Source: Neoactinobaculum massilliense
GTDB lineage: Bacteria; Actinomycetota; Actinomycetes; Actinomycetales; Actinomycetaceae
Assembly (NCBI RefSeq): GCF_900604955.1
Contig: NZ_UWPE01000001.1
Location: 620,001-684,000 of the forward strand
Direction of reading: 5' to 3'
Length of the DNA stretch: 64,000 nt
Shown here: positions 47,579 to 56,900 of the stretch, one piece after another
Layout of the letters: every line of letters starts with the position of its first letter
Position numbering within the stretch: position 1 is the first letter of the stretch
The notes under the pieces: model-generated
Told to the model about the DNA's origin: nothing
Seen by the model: only the letters and a program-made list of their open reading frames with translations
Database searches by the model: none
Program-made: the position numbers and the translations under genes

Positions 47579-47584
47579 TAAGGT
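47579..47584 (+). promoter_or_regulatory. Putative -10 (TAAGGT) of the RecB-like nuclease gene
   Basis: TAAGGT, six bases (GGGGGC), then ATG. The same bases also look like a weak Shine-Dalgarno (AAGGTGG), so both readings are open. Confidence 0.4.
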
Positions 47585-47590
47585 GGGGGC

Positions 47591-48412
47591 ATGGCAACAC
47601 ACGCAGCGCTTTCGCCCTCACGCACCAAAGATTTCAAGCAGTGCCCGCTTCTTTTCCGGTTCCGCTCGGTCGATCGACTCTCACAGCCGCCCACCAAGGA
47701 ACAGTTGCGCGGAACCATTGTGCACTCGGTTCTTGAGCATCTCTTTGACTACAGCCCGCAGGAGCGCACGCCGGAAACCGCCCATGCCCTGCTCCCCACC
47801 CGCTGGAATAGCCACGTGGAAGCGCACCCGGACGTCATAGAAATCTTCACCTCGGAAAACGAATTGGCGGAGTGGATGGATTCGGCCGGTTCCCTGCTGG
47901 ATAACTACTTCCACATGGAGAATCCGCAGTTCCTGCAGCCGGTGGCACGGGAGCGCTTTGTGAATGCGAGGCTCACATCCGGGCTGGCCATTCGCGGCAT
48001 CGTAGACCGGCTAGACGCCACGCCAACAGGTGAACAGCGCGTGGTGGATTACAAGACGGGGAAATCACCGGCCGCGCGCTTTCAGGATGAGGCGCTGTTT
48101 CAGATGCGCTTCTACGCGCTGGCGCTGAAACTTGCCACCGGCACCATGCCTATCAGAACACAGCTTGTGTATCTCAAGGACGGCCGCACTCTCACGTATG
48201 ATCCCACCCCGGAGGATTTGCCTCGCCTGGCAGAGGACCTCAATAACACCTGGGAACTCATTGAGAAGCGGCTTGATTCTGGCGATTTCGAACCACACAC
48301 ATCCCGGCTCTGCGATTGGTGCTATTTCAAGCGCATTTGCCCGGCGTGGGGTGGCACGCCGCCGGACATCTCCGCGGATGGAGTGGAGTACATGCGCACC
48401 GCGAAAGCGTAG
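47591..48412 (+). CDS. RecB-family PD-(D/E)XK nuclease with likely 4Fe-4S cluster
   Basis: A 273-residue RecB-like nuclease. The core has GIVDRLD (about residue 137) and VVDYKTGK (about residue 152) with the catalytic Asp and Lys, and QMRFYALAL. One Cys near residue 18 (FKQCPLLFRF) and three near residues 238-247 (LCDWCYFKRICPAW) fit the iron-sulfur staple of AddB/Cas4-type nucleases. It is related to Rv2119 of Mycobacterium, which also lies beside trmI. It is convergent with mshC, with only nine bases between them. The cellular role is not established. Confidence 0.88.
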   Translation: MATHAALSPSRTKDFKQCPLLFRFRSVDRLSQPPTKEQLRGTIVHSVLEHLFDYSPQERTPETAHALLPTRWNSHVEAHPDVIEIFTSENELAEWMDSAGSLLDNYFHMENPQFLQPVARERFVNARLTSGLAIRGIVDRLDATPTGEQRVVDYKTGKSPAARFQDEALFQMRFYALALKLATGTMPIRTQLVYLKDGRTLTYDPTPEDLPRLAEDLNNTWELIEKRLDSGDFEPHTSRLCDWCYFKRICPAWGGTPPDISADGVEYMRTAKA

Positions 48413-48421
48413 CGGCGCAGC

Positions 48422-49651
48422 CTACCTAAGCAAATCGATGCCCAGCAGCGCCCGCACGGTGAGCACCACGGGCATGGGATAGCCGGATGGAGCGGCGGCC
48501 CAGCGGTCCACGACCGCCAGCGCGCGCGGTGTATCAAGATCCGCGGCGATGGCCGCGGCAACGCTGCGTGCCGAGATGCTGCCGCCGTCCCCGGTAGACG
48601 CATCATGCCCCGCCGCGTGGCGCCAGGCGGCCAGGCGCTGCTCCGCACGGCGCATATCCTCATCCGTGTATTCCCAGTCATCCCGGTAATGATGCGCGAG
48701 GATCATGAGGCGAACGGCCTGGGCATCGTGGCCGGCTTTCATCAGTTCGCTGACTCGCACCAGGTTGCCCAGCGATTTGGACATTTTTTCTCCCCGGTAG
48801 GCCACCATGCCGGCATGCATATGGAATGTCACCGTGGCCGGCGCTCCGAATGCCGTTCGGAGGAGCGATTCGCTCATTTCGTGGTGAGGGAAGAGCAGAT
48901 CGCGCCCACCCGCCTGGACCGCGATATCTCGGCCCAGCACGCGGCGAGCAATATACGCGCATTCAATATGCCACCCGGGGCGCCATGCGCCGGGCGCCCC
49001 ACCATCCGGCCGGAAATTATCCCCACGCACGCCCTTCCACAGTTGCTGGTCAAGCGGATGGTGCTTACCCGGGCGGGTGGAATCACCGCCGTGCTCATCG
49101 AACAGTGCCGCAAGATTACTCTGAGCGAACACGGGGGCCTGGGCGAAATTCGGGTCCGCCGTCAGATCCAGATAAATGTCCTCCGACCCGTCACCGTTGG
49201 GCAGCCGATAGGTAATATGACGGGCTTCCAGTGCCCGCACGGTTTCCTCCAGCGGATCCAGAATCTCCGACACCGCAATCCAGCGGCTCGGCGGTACCAC
49301 ACCCAGGGCAGCCATATCCGAGCGGAACAGCGCAATCTGCGAATCGGCAAGTTGCCGCCAATCCACCCCCGTCGCAGCGGCACGTTCAAAAAGAGGGTCA
49401 TCGATATCCGTAACATTCTGGGCATACACCGGCGCTTTTCCGGCCGCCAGCCAATAGCGCAACAGCGTATCGGCCATGAGATAGGTGAAAGCATGCCCCA
49501 GGTGGGTGGCGTCGTACGGTGTGATGCCGCATGTGTAGAGGGTGGGATGGGCGGCATCGACCTCGCGCACTGTCTGCTGGGCTGAATCGAAGAGCCGCAG
49601 CGGCGGCAATTCGCCCAGTTGCTCCAGGTCCTGACACGCCCACGTTTCCAT
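48422..49651 (-). CDS. mshC: Mycothiol cysteine ligase MshC
   Basis: MshC joins cysteine to glucosaminyl-inositol in mycothiol synthesis and is a cysteinyl-tRNA-synthetase paralogue. The 409-residue protein has the zinc-site CGITPYDATHLGHA near residue 45, QNVTDIDDPLFERA, HIECAYIA and the KMSKS loop (GEKMSKSLGN). It is shorter than CysS, lacks the anticodon-binding domain, and matches MshC rather than CysS in the N-terminal METWACQDL region. The ATG at 49651 was chosen by family length; an ATG three codons upstream lies too close to AAGGG. Mycothiol is specific to actinobacteria. Confidence 0.94.
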   Translation of the reverse strand: METWACQDLEQLGELPPLRLFDSAQQTVREVDAAHPTLYTCGITPYDATHLGHAFTYLMADTLLRYWLAAGKAPVYAQNVTDIDDPLFERAAATGVDWRQLADSQIALFRSDMAALGVVPPSRWIAVSEILDPLEETVRALEARHITYRLPNGDGSEDIYLDLTADPNFAQAPVFAQSNLAALFDEHGGDSTRPGKHHPLDQQLWKGVRGDNFRPDGGAPGAWRPGWHIECAYIARRVLGRDIAVQAGGRDLLFPHHEMSESLLRTAFGAPATVTFHMHAGMVAYRGEKMSKSLGNLVRVSELMKAGHDAQAVRLMILAHHYRDDWEYTDEDMRRAEQRLAAWRHAAGHDASTGDGGSISARSVAAAIAADLDTPRALAVVDRWAAAPSGYPMPVVLTVRALLGIDLLR

Positions 49652-49812
49652 CCTGTCCATCCCTTCTGTTCGGCTACGCGCCCAGGATTGCACGCCGCGG
49701 GTTGCCCGCTTGTCCGCCCGAGGCCGTCCGACGCACACCGGCGTCGTAACGTGCCCACCCGGCGTCGCGGACCGGGCGAGCACCCCACTAATACGCGCCG
49801 GCTATCGCGGTC

Positions 49813-50640
49813 CTAATACACAGAGAGCGCCCCGAAGGCGAGACCCACCATCACGAGGATACCGACCACCACGCGATACCATACAAACCCCTGGTAGGAC
49901 TTCGTGGATACCAGCTTAAGGAACCAGCCAATGATGACGTAACCCACCACGAATGAGATGATCGTGGCCACGATGGTGGGACCGGCTACAAGCTGAGCCG
50001 TGCCCGCGTACTTGAAGAGCTGATAGAAACCGGACAGCACCACGGCCGGGATGGCGAGGAGGAAGGAGACGCGGGCTGCAGCCTCGCGCGTGTAACCCAG
50101 CAGTAACCCGGTGGTAATGGTGCCGCCCGAGCGGGATACACCCGGGATGAGCGCCAGCGCCTGGCCGAGGCCCATCAGGAAACCGTCGCGCAATCCCATC
50201 TTTTCCATTTCCTTCGTGCGCCGGCTGTAGCGGTCCGCCCACCCCAGAATCAGGCCGAACACAATGAGCACGGTGGCCGTAATGTAGAGGTTTCGCAGCG
50301 TCGTCTCGATGACGTTCGACAGCAGCAGTCCAAGAATGCCGATGGGCAGGGTGCCAATAATCACGATCCAGCCCATGCGAACATCCGGATCCTGCTGCGT
50401 CACGCTTGACTTCTTTGAAAGCGCGCGGAACCACTTGGAAATAATGCGAACAATATCCTTCCAGAAGAAGGTAATAACCGCCGCTTCCGTACCCAATTGG
50501 ATGACAGCCGTGAACGCCGCCCCCGGGTCACCCCAGTTGAACAAGTCCCCGAAAATGCGAATGTGCGCGGAGGAGGAAATAGGGAGAAACTCCGTGAGCC
50601 CTTGAATAAGGCCCAGTAGGGCCGCTTCGATGTAAGTCAC
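49813..50640 (-). CDS. uppP: Undecaprenyl-diphosphatase UppP (BacA)
   Basis: UppP dephosphorylates undecaprenyl diphosphate to recycle the lipid carrier of cell-wall synthesis; loss or excess affects bacitracin sensitivity. The 275-residue protein has about eight membrane helices and the two active-site motifs EFLPISSSAH near residue 20 and PGVSRSGGT near residue 165. I chose the GTG at 50640: TATGCT lies six bases upstream and the protein then starts at the family position (TYIEAALLGLIQGLTE). Longer frames to 50670 or 50700 would cross that -10. It is divergent from the aldo/keto-reductase-like gene. Confidence 0.94.
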   Translation of the reverse strand: MTYIEAALLGLIQGLTEFLPISSSAHIRIFGDLFNWGDPGAAFTAVIQLGTEAAVITFFWKDIVRIISKWFRALSKKSSVTQQDPDVRMGWIVIIGTLPIGILGLLLSNVIETTLRNLYITATVLIVFGLILGWADRYSRRTKEMEKMGLRDGFLMGLGQALALIPGVSRSGGTITTGLLLGYTREAAARVSFLLAIPAVVLSGFYQLFKYAGTAQLVAGPTIVATIISFVVGYVIIGWFLKLVSTKSYQGFVWYRVVVGILVMVGLAFGALSVY

Positions 50641-50646
50641 GGCGAA

Positions 50647-50652
50647 AGCATA
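50647..50652 (-). promoter_or_regulatory. Putative -10 (TATGCT) of uppP
   Basis: TATGCT, six bases, then the uppP GTG. It supports a start 20 codons inside the longest open frame. Confidence 0.5.
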
Positions 50653-50702
50653 GGGCACCGTTCTGTACATGCACGAAACTCGGCGCGTTGCACCGCTCAC
50701 GC

Positions 50703-50708
50703 TAGGCT
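50703..50708 (+). promoter_or_regulatory. Putative -10 (TAGGCT) of the aldo/keto-reductase-like gene
   Basis: TAGGCT, six bases, then ATG at 50715, with no Shine-Dalgarno. It is one of the clearest leaderless examples in the window and is divergent from the uppP promoter. Confidence 0.55.
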
Positions 50709-50714
50709 TGCCCT

Positions 50715-51647
50715 ATGCAACAACGTCATGTGGGATCCAGTGGCCTTCAAGTTTCGGAGGTGGGACTCGGCACGCTCACGTGGGGACGTGACACCACCGA
50801 GGATGAGGCGGCCGGACAGTTACAGGCGTTTCTCGACGCCGGCGGCACCCTCGTTGATACCTCACCCGCGTTCGGGGGTGGCGCGGCCGAGACCACGGTG
50901 GGGCATCTGCTGGACGGCGCGTTCGATCGAGCGGACCTGGTGCTGTGCGCACGAACGGGCTATCACGGGGCATCCCCCGCTTCTGGGCGCAGCGCCATTT
51001 TGGATGGACTAGATGCCACGCTCATGCGGCTCGGCACGGATCACGTTGACCTGCTGGTGCTTGCCGGCCCGGATCCGGTAGCCACCGATGAGGAAACAGC
51101 GCTGGCGCTCGCATCCGTGGCGGCCTCCGGGCGGGCACGCTACATCGGTATTTCCGGTTATCCGGCGTGGCGTGCGGCGGCGGTGGCAACGCTCCTCAAG
51201 GAGCGCAGGGTGGAGCCCCTGAGGGCCGTGATGACCGAGTACTCGCTGCTAGAGCGCTCTCCCGAACGTGACCTACTGCCGCTGGCCGCCCATCTCGGCA
51301 TGGGTGTGCTGGCTACCTCTGCACTGGGGCGCGGCGTTCTCACTGGAAAGTACCGTCATTCCATTCCACCCACGTCCCGTGCCGCATCTGAGCATCTGGC
51401 CGCGTTCGTGGACCCCTATCTAACGGAGCCTGCGCGGCGCATTGTCGAAGCCGTGGTACGCGCCGCCGATGGACTGGGACGTTCCGCAGCCGACGTCGCT
51501 CTCGGTTGGCTGCTCTCCACCTCAATTTCATCCGCCGTGGTGGGTGCTCGCACAGCCGCGCAACTGGCAGCCACGCTCGAAACCGTGGATACGCTTCCGC
51601 AGATTGTGATGGAGGCGCTTTCGGACGCGTCTGTGAGCGCGCTCTAG
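50715..51647 (+). CDS. Aldo/keto-reductase-like protein with altered active site
   Basis: A 310-residue TIM-barrel protein of the aldo/keto reductase family. It retains the fold segments VSEVGLGTLTWG, DHVDLLVL, YIGISGYPAW and the C-terminal NADPH-site region SAVVGARTAAQL. The catalytic tetrad Asp-Tyr-Lys-His looks degraded: Asp48 is kept, but Phe53 replaces Tyr, Arg80 replaces Lys and Ala117 replaces His. It therefore may not reduce carbonyls in the usual way. Related intact genes occur beside uppP in other actinobacteria. Function unknown. Confidence 0.8.
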   Translation: MQQRHVGSSGLQVSEVGLGTLTWGRDTTEDEAAGQLQAFLDAGGTLVDTSPAFGGGAAETTVGHLLDGAFDRADLVLCARTGYHGASPASGRSAILDGLDATLMRLGTDHVDLLVLAGPDPVATDEETALALASVAASGRARYIGISGYPAWRAAAVATLLKERRVEPLRAVMTEYSLLERSPERDLLPLAAHLGMGVLATSALGRGVLTGKYRHSIPPTSRAASEHLAAFVDPYLTEPARRIVEAVVRAADGLGRSAADVALGWLLSTSISSAVVGARTAAQLAATLETVDTLPQIVMEALSDASVSAL

Positions 51648-51670
51648 CGACTCACTGGCCTCGCTAGCAC

Positions 51671-51973
51671 CTACTCGTCGTCGACGTCGTCCTCATCGAA
51701 GTCGACGTCATCATCTAGCTCATCATCGCCGTCGTAGTATTCATACTCGTCGGCGTCATCCTCATCGTCATCATCGGCATAGATATCCAGCGGGGACTCC
51801 ACGCCGAACTCCGTGAAAATGACGTCATCGTAGATGGTGTAGGCGTCCGCTAGGGCATCCGACGCCTCGATCACCGAGTCCGCGTCAGGATCCCCCGCCG
51901 TAGTGGCGGCCTGGTGGAACGTTTCAAGGGCTCCGATCAGCCGGTCAAGCGCGGAGCGAGGGTCAGTAGCCAT
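51671..51973 (-). CDS. Small acidic protein, unknown function
   Basis: A 100-residue protein. Residues 1-68 form a helical, conserved-looking part (MATDPRSALDRLIGALE). The last 30 or so residues are almost all Asp, Glu and Tyr. The ATG at 51973 follows TACGAT by six bases (leaderless); an earlier in-frame start adds a basic, unconserved stretch. Similar small acidic proteins are seen in many actinobacteria, sometimes labelled primosomal, without evidence. It is convergent with the aldo/keto-reductase-like gene. Confidence 0.75.
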   Translation of the reverse strand: MATDPRSALDRLIGALETFHQAATTAGDPDADSVIEASDALADAYTIYDDVIFTEFGVESPLDIYADDDDEDDADEYEYYDGDDELDDDVDFDEDDVDDE

Positions 51974-51979
51974 GGCGCC

Positions 51980-51985
51980 ATCGTA
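51980..51985 (-). promoter_or_regulatory. Putative -10 (TACGAT) of the acidic-protein gene
   Basis: TACGAT, six bases, then ATG at 51973. No Shine-Dalgarno is present. Confidence 0.45.
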
Positions 51986-52068
51986 GCGCGGTACGCCACC
52001 GTCGCGCCAACCGTTTCGCGCTGTGTTTCCGGGGCCCGGCTTCGCCTTTTTGCCGACGCCGATGCCCA

Positions 52069-52107
52069 CGCTCGCCCGGGTGATCGCGTCACCTACCTGG
52101 GCGAGCG
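52069..52107 (-). terminator. Hairpin after the GNAT-pyrophosphohydrolase gene
   Basis: CGCTCGCCC and GGGCGAGCG pair over 9 bp, with an inner GGTGA/TCACC stem. It lies 13 bases past the stop of the upstream gene on the minus strand. No T-run follows, so it may be a non-canonical terminator. Confidence 0.5.
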
Positions 52108-52119
52108 GGCGGCGTCGTA

Positions 52120-53157
52120 CTAGAGCCCGAGGACACGACGCAAATCGGGACGGAAGTAATGCGAACCCTTGAGCACCTTGCCGTCCTCCCGGTAGATGGG
52201 CTTGCCGTCATCACCCAGCTTGGAGAGGTTGGACGCCTGGATTTCCGCCAGTACATCGCGCATGGGGATGCCGAGCTCAAGAGCCATACCGTAGATGACA
52301 TAGACCAGATCACCCAGCGCATCCGCTACTTCCACGGTGTCGCGTGTGTGGTCATCCATTTGCTCGGCCTCACGGAAGGCGGCCACGATGCGTTCTCCGG
52401 CTGCACGTCCGTAGCTGGCCGTCACGAGTTCGCTGAACTCCTCGGCGACGAGCCTAAGACGCAGATGAATACGCTCTCGATCAGCATTGGGGCCGTCCGT
52501 AACAATAGGTAGACCGTAGATTTCATGGAATTGGCGTACCAGGGCTTCGGGCTGGCGCGCATCACCGTAGGCGGGATGGCGCGGATCCGGACCGAACCAT
52601 GCATGTTGGGGCCGGCGGGGCTCATCCCTACGCAGGGACGCGGTGAACAGATCCACCACCCGCCCCTTATTGGTCTGGGCTGCACGCTGACGACCCTCGA
52701 AGGTGAAGCCCAGTTTCCAGGCCACCCTGAGCGAGGCCCAATTAGGCTCCCCGTCACTGTATTCAACGCTCCAGCGCACGGCCGGCAGACCGAGCGTGTC
52801 AAAGGCATAGTCAAGGATTCTGTTAACCGCCTCCGTGACGACGCCGCGGCCACGCTGCTCTGGTGCGACCCAGATGGCGGGGCTTGGAACACCTGCACCA
52901 TTGCTGGAGAGTCCAACACAGGCGATGGGATCCCCATCCTGTTGCTCACGCACAAAGAAGGTGGGCAACTCCGGATTCCAGTTGGCTCCCGAATTCGCCG
53001 CAATGAACGCTTTCGCATCCGATTCCGTGTAGGGGCTGGGCACCGTGGTCCAACGCTGGATCGTGGCGTCGGAGCAAATCCGCGCAACAGCGGACGCGTC
53101 GGCCTCGCGCGGTTCGGTGAGAACAAATCGCTGAGTATGAAGAACTGGAGCAGTCAT
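52120..53157 (-). CDS. GNAT acetyltransferase fused to MazG-like NTP pyrophosphohydrolase
   Basis: A 345-residue two-domain protein. Residues 1 to about 175 are a RimJ/RimL-type GNAT domain: LHTQRFVLTEPREADA, then the acetyl-CoA loop EQRGRGVVTEAV and ASLRVAWKLGF. Residues about 205-345 are an all-alpha NTP-pyrophosphohydrolase domain of the MazG/HisE-like kind, with the metal-binding EEFSE and DALGDLVYV helices and the ending EDGKVLKGSHYFRPDL. The second domain alone is common in phage and bacteria and hydrolyses (d)NTPs; the fusion is unusual. The ATG at 53157 has TAGACT seven bases upstream. A longer frame runs back through the tRNA and is rejected. Confidence 0.85.
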   Translation of the reverse strand: MTAPVLHTQRFVLTEPREADASAVARICSDATIQRWTTVPSPYTESDAKAFIAANSGANWNPELPTFFVREQQDGDPIACVGLSSNGAGVPSPAIWVAPEQRGRGVVTEAVNRILDYAFDTLGLPAVRWSVEYSDGEPNWASLRVAWKLGFTFEGRQRAAQTNKGRVVDLFTASLRRDEPRRPQHAWFGPDPRHPAYGDARQPEALVRQFHEIYGLPIVTDGPNADRERIHLRLRLVAEEFSELVTASYGRAAGERIVAAFREAEQMDDHTRDTVEVADALGDLVYVIYGMALELGIPMRDVLAEIQASNLSKLGDDGKPIYREDGKVLKGSHYFRPDLRRVLGL

Positions 53158-53164
53158 GCGGCAT

Positions 53165-53170
53165 AGTCTA
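53165..53170 (-). promoter_or_regulatory. Putative -10 (TAGACT) of the GNAT-pyrophosphohydrolase gene
   Basis: TAGACT, seven bases, then ATG at 53157. No Shine-Dalgarno is present. Confidence 0.45.
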
Positions 53171-53198
53171 AGCTGCATGACTCGACGCCGCCCGATAG

Positions 53199-53234
53199 CA
53201 AAAATCCCGCGACACACTTTACTGTGCCGCGGGA
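53199..53234 (-). terminator. Terminator of tRNA-Leu(GAG)
   Basis: On the minus strand TCCCGCG and CGCGGGA form a 7-bp stem with further CACA/TGTG pairing, followed by TTTTTGC. It lies just after the tRNA. Confidence 0.85.
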
Positions 53235-53240
53235 CCTCTG

Positions 53241-53329
53241 TGCGCGGAGGGGGACTTGAACCCCCACTCCCTTTTTGTTCAGGAACTAGCACCTCAAGCT
53301 AGCGCGTCTACCTATTCCGCCACCCGCGC
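53241..53329 (-). tRNA. tRNA-Leu (anticodon GAG)
   Basis: The minus strand folds as a class II tRNA: acceptor GCGCGGG/TCCGCGC (one G-T pair), D arm with AATAGGTAGAC, anticodon loop TTGAGGT between CTAGC and GCTAG (anticodon GAG), a long variable arm and the T arm GGGGGTTCAAGTCCCCC. CCA is not encoded. Confidence 0.96.
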
Positions 53330-53419
53330 GGGTGAACAACGGATAAAACCTTAGCACGGGATATGCCGCTACTCCACCGCGGAGATTCTCAATTTCGCGT
53401 GAAGTATCTCGCACTGGAA

Positions 53420-53908
53420 CTATTCGTTGCCATCTACTAGATGCGCATCTTCAATATCCTCCCCGAAGGTGGCCGACAGAATTTGCACGGATAACCGGTC
53501 GAGACGCTGTTCGAGGGAGCGGCGTGTGGCTCGCCGCCGCGCAGGGCTCATTGCGTCGAGGACAGGAAGCGCGGCGCTGATGGACTCAAGTTCCCGGCGC
53601 CACCGAGAAGCGCTCTCGGCCGCCTCGGCCGTTTGAGCGGAGGCGAACATATAGGTGACGTGCTCACGCAGCACTTGGACGCGCTCCTCGAGCACCACCC
53701 GGGTGCCGCGGCGCCACTTGCGCTGTGCGCCGGTGCCACCGTGGTCCTGCCGTCCGCCGCCGCGGGAGAGCTTAGAGCGGAGCGCAGCCCGCAGCTTCGG
53801 GTTATGCCTGAGAAAACGCTCCACCTCCGGACCGGCCGTCACCAGCGCAGTAATGAGAAGTGGGCCGCCGCGTTTCGCGATCTGCCACAGAGATTTCCAT
53901 GCTGACAT
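53420..53908 (-). CDS. Hypothetical protein downstream of dnaE2
   Basis: A 162-residue protein with no family I recognise. It has a short hydrophobic patch near residues 15-28 (GPLLITALVTAGP), a basic region to about residue 70, and then two predicted amphipathic helices rich in Arg and Glu (about residues 72-145). GAGGAGGG precedes the ATG. It begins 51 bases after the dnaE2 stop on the same strand, with no clear hairpin between, so it may be the last gene of the SOS mutagenesis operon. That link is positional only. Confidence 0.7.
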   Translation of the reverse strand: MSAWKSLWQIAKRGGPLLITALVTAGPEVERFLRHNPKLRAALRSKLSRGGGRQDHGGTGAQRKWRRGTRVVLEERVQVLREHVTYMFASAQTAEAAESASRWRRELESISAALPVLDAMSPARRRATRRSLEQRLDRLSVQILSATFGEDIEDAHLVDGNE

Positions 53909-53959
53909 GTACCCTCCTCAATTCTCGCGAAAGTCTATCGCGCGGACCATTACGCGCCC

Positions 53960-56900
53960 CTAGCGGAAATCACGCGACTTAAGCGGGAGACGAAGCGGAA
54001 GCGCTTCTAGCCCATCCGCCACAAATACCACGGCGCCATCGGACTTCTCCACCACGCCGCGCACCACCAAAGCTTGCGCAGTGCATGCGACCGTTTTATG
54101 ACGCTCCCACAACGCCGGAGAACAGAGCACGTTAAGAAGTCCGGTTTCATCCTCGAGAGAGAGGAAGGTGATGCCATTGGCCGTCATGGGGCGCTGCCGG
54201 TGCGTAACGATCCCGGCCACACGAATGCGCGTATGTTCCTCGGCGTTGACTGTATCGGCCACAGTCACCACGCCCCGCTTCGTAAGCGCAGGCCGAAGAA
54301 ATTCCGTGGGATAGCGCCCCGTGGACAGACCGGTGGAGACAAGATCCGCGGCCACCTCCTCCGCCTCGGTCATTGTTGCGAGTGCAGGCGCCTTTCCCAC
54401 CGGCTCAGTACCGGGGAGCGCGGGCTGATAGTAGCGACCCGCGCGTTCTGGTTTCTGCCCGAGTGTGTGCGCCAACCACACGCCCCGCCGCCGGCTCATC
54501 CCCAGTGACCGCAGCGCACCGGCCGTGGCCAGCGCTTCGAGGTCATGTTCCGAGAGCCCCGCGCGTCGCGCCAGGTCAGCGGTGTCCGTAAACGGTGTAG
54601 CGCGGGCTGCCACAATGCGTTCGGCCGCCTCCCCCAGCCCTTTTACCGTATTGAGCCCCAGCCTTATGGCGCGGGTGGGGCACGCGTCCACCAGCGGGTG
54701 AGGCCGCAGTGGCCGCGGCGCCGTTTCCTCCAGCGAGGCCTGTGCGGCTGACACAGTCACATCCGGAGGTAGTACGGATACGCCGTGGGTGCGTGCATCT
54801 GCCACCAGCGTTTGCGGCGAATAGAAGCCCATGGGCTGCGCATTCAGAATGCCCAGGTAGAACGCCTCAGGATGATGCACCTTCAGCCACGCGGAGGCAT
54901 ACACCAGGTAGGCAAAGGAAAACGCGTGTGATTCGGGGAAACCAAACTCGGCGAATGCTTTAAGCTTTTCATATATGCGTTCTGCCGCATCGTATGAAAT
55001 ACCGCGTTTCTTCATACCCGCCATCAGATCCATCCGGAGCGCCTCCATTTTCTCTAGAGAGCGTTTGGATCCCATAGCTTTACGCAACCGATCTGCGGCA
55101 GCGGGGCTGAACCCGGCGGCATCGATCGCAATCTGCATGAGTTGCTCCTGGAACAGTGGGATGCCCAGCGTTTTCTCCAGTGCGGGTTTAAGCGAGGGAT
55201 GAAGATAGGTAACCGGTTCCTCCCCGCGTCGGCGGCGAATGTAGGGGTTGACGGAATTTCCCTGAATGGGACCGGGACGGATAAGCGCCACCTCGATAAC
55301 GATGTCGTAGAACGTTTTGGGGCGAAGTCTGGGGAGCGTAGCCATTTGGGCACGTGATTCAACCTGGAAAACACCCACCGTATCCGCCGCCTGTAGCAGT
55401 GCATAAACGCGCGGATCCTCCTGCGGGAGGTTGTGCAGACCCAGCTCGTTACCATCCGGGGCCCGCAACCCGCGAGCGCCGAGCTCCGTGAATGCCAGGC
55501 GCAGCGCGGTGAGCATTCCTAGGCCCAGTAGATCGAATTTGACGAATCCGGCGGCCGCGCAGTCGTCCTTATCCCACTGGAGCACCGTGCGCCCGGGCAT
55601 GGTGGCCCACTCCACCGGGCATACGTCGATGACAGGCCGATCCGCAATCACCATACCGGAGGAGTGAATACCCAGGTGACGCGGTAGCCGTTGAAGGTGA
55701 GAGGCGAGGACAGCGACGTCGTGGGGAACATGGGACGTGTCCCAGCGTGCGGTGAACGTGGCTGACCGTGGCAGGGCTTTTTCGGCCGCGGCATGTGCCT
55801 CCTTGGTGGGGTCTGGAACGCGTCCACGCTGACGTGGGGTGCGGTGTTCGATGGATCCGGACCATCCTTCCGCCTGGCCGGATGAATACCCCAGTGCCTT
55901 GGCCACATCGCGAATGGCGGAACGGGGCCGATAGGTGACTGCGTTCGCCACCTGGGCGGCGCACATGCGTCCATACCGCTGATAAACGTGCTGGATTACT
56001 TCTTCACGCCGTCCGGATTCAATGTCCAGGTCAATATCCGGTGGGCCGGAACGGCCGGGTGATAGGAAACGCTCGAAGAGCATTTTGTGGCGCACTGCGT
56101 CCACCGCCGTAATGCCCAGCGCGTAGCAGACGGCGGAGTTTGCCGCCGAGCCGCGCCCCTGACACCAGATATTACGGGCGGCGCAGAACTCCACGATTTC
56201 GTGGACAATAAGGAAATAGCCGGGGAATTTAAGCTGCTTAATCACGGTCATTTCGTGGTCGATCTGCGCCCAGGCGGTGGGGTTGGCGGCGCGGGTGCTG
56301 TAGCGCGCGGTTGCTCCCCGGCGTACCAGTTCGGCCAGCCAGGTGGTTTCCGTATGACCTGCCGGCACAGGGAACGGCGGCAAGCTGGGTGCCACCAGGG
56401 CCAGATCGAAAGCACAGTCCTGCGCCAGAGCTGCGGCAGCCTCAATATTGCGCTGCCTGCCGCCATGCAGCGCCAGCATCTGCTCCCCTGAGCGTAGGTA
56501 GGAGCCGGCAGCCGGCAGATAGCCATCCATATCCGCGAGCGCACACCCCGCGCGGGTGGCGGCCAGAATGTCCGCTATCTTGCGGTCCTGCGGCCGGGCA
56601 TAGTGCACGTTGCCGGTAACGATGGCCGGGGCTCCGGCACGCCGAGCCACCCGGACAAGCACGTCGTTTCGTTCCGCATCCAGCGGTTCACCGGTGGCGG
56701 TCAATTCCACCGCTACGTTATCCCTACCGAAGAGGTCCTGCAGTTCGGTTAATGCACGCCCCGCAGCGTCCTCCGCCCAGACAGGTTCGGATTCAAGGGC
56801 TCGACGCACGGAGCCTTTTCGGCATCCTGTGAGCACCATCCAGTCCTGCGCACACCCCGCTAATTCGGGCAGCGTATAGTGCGCCTCACCCTTTTTACCG

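Noticed and set aside
53158-53292. Forty-five-codon N-terminal extension of the GNAT fusion
   Set aside because: It runs through the tRNA-Leu terminator and into the tRNA and is not conserved sequence; the ATG at 53157 fits the GNAT start.
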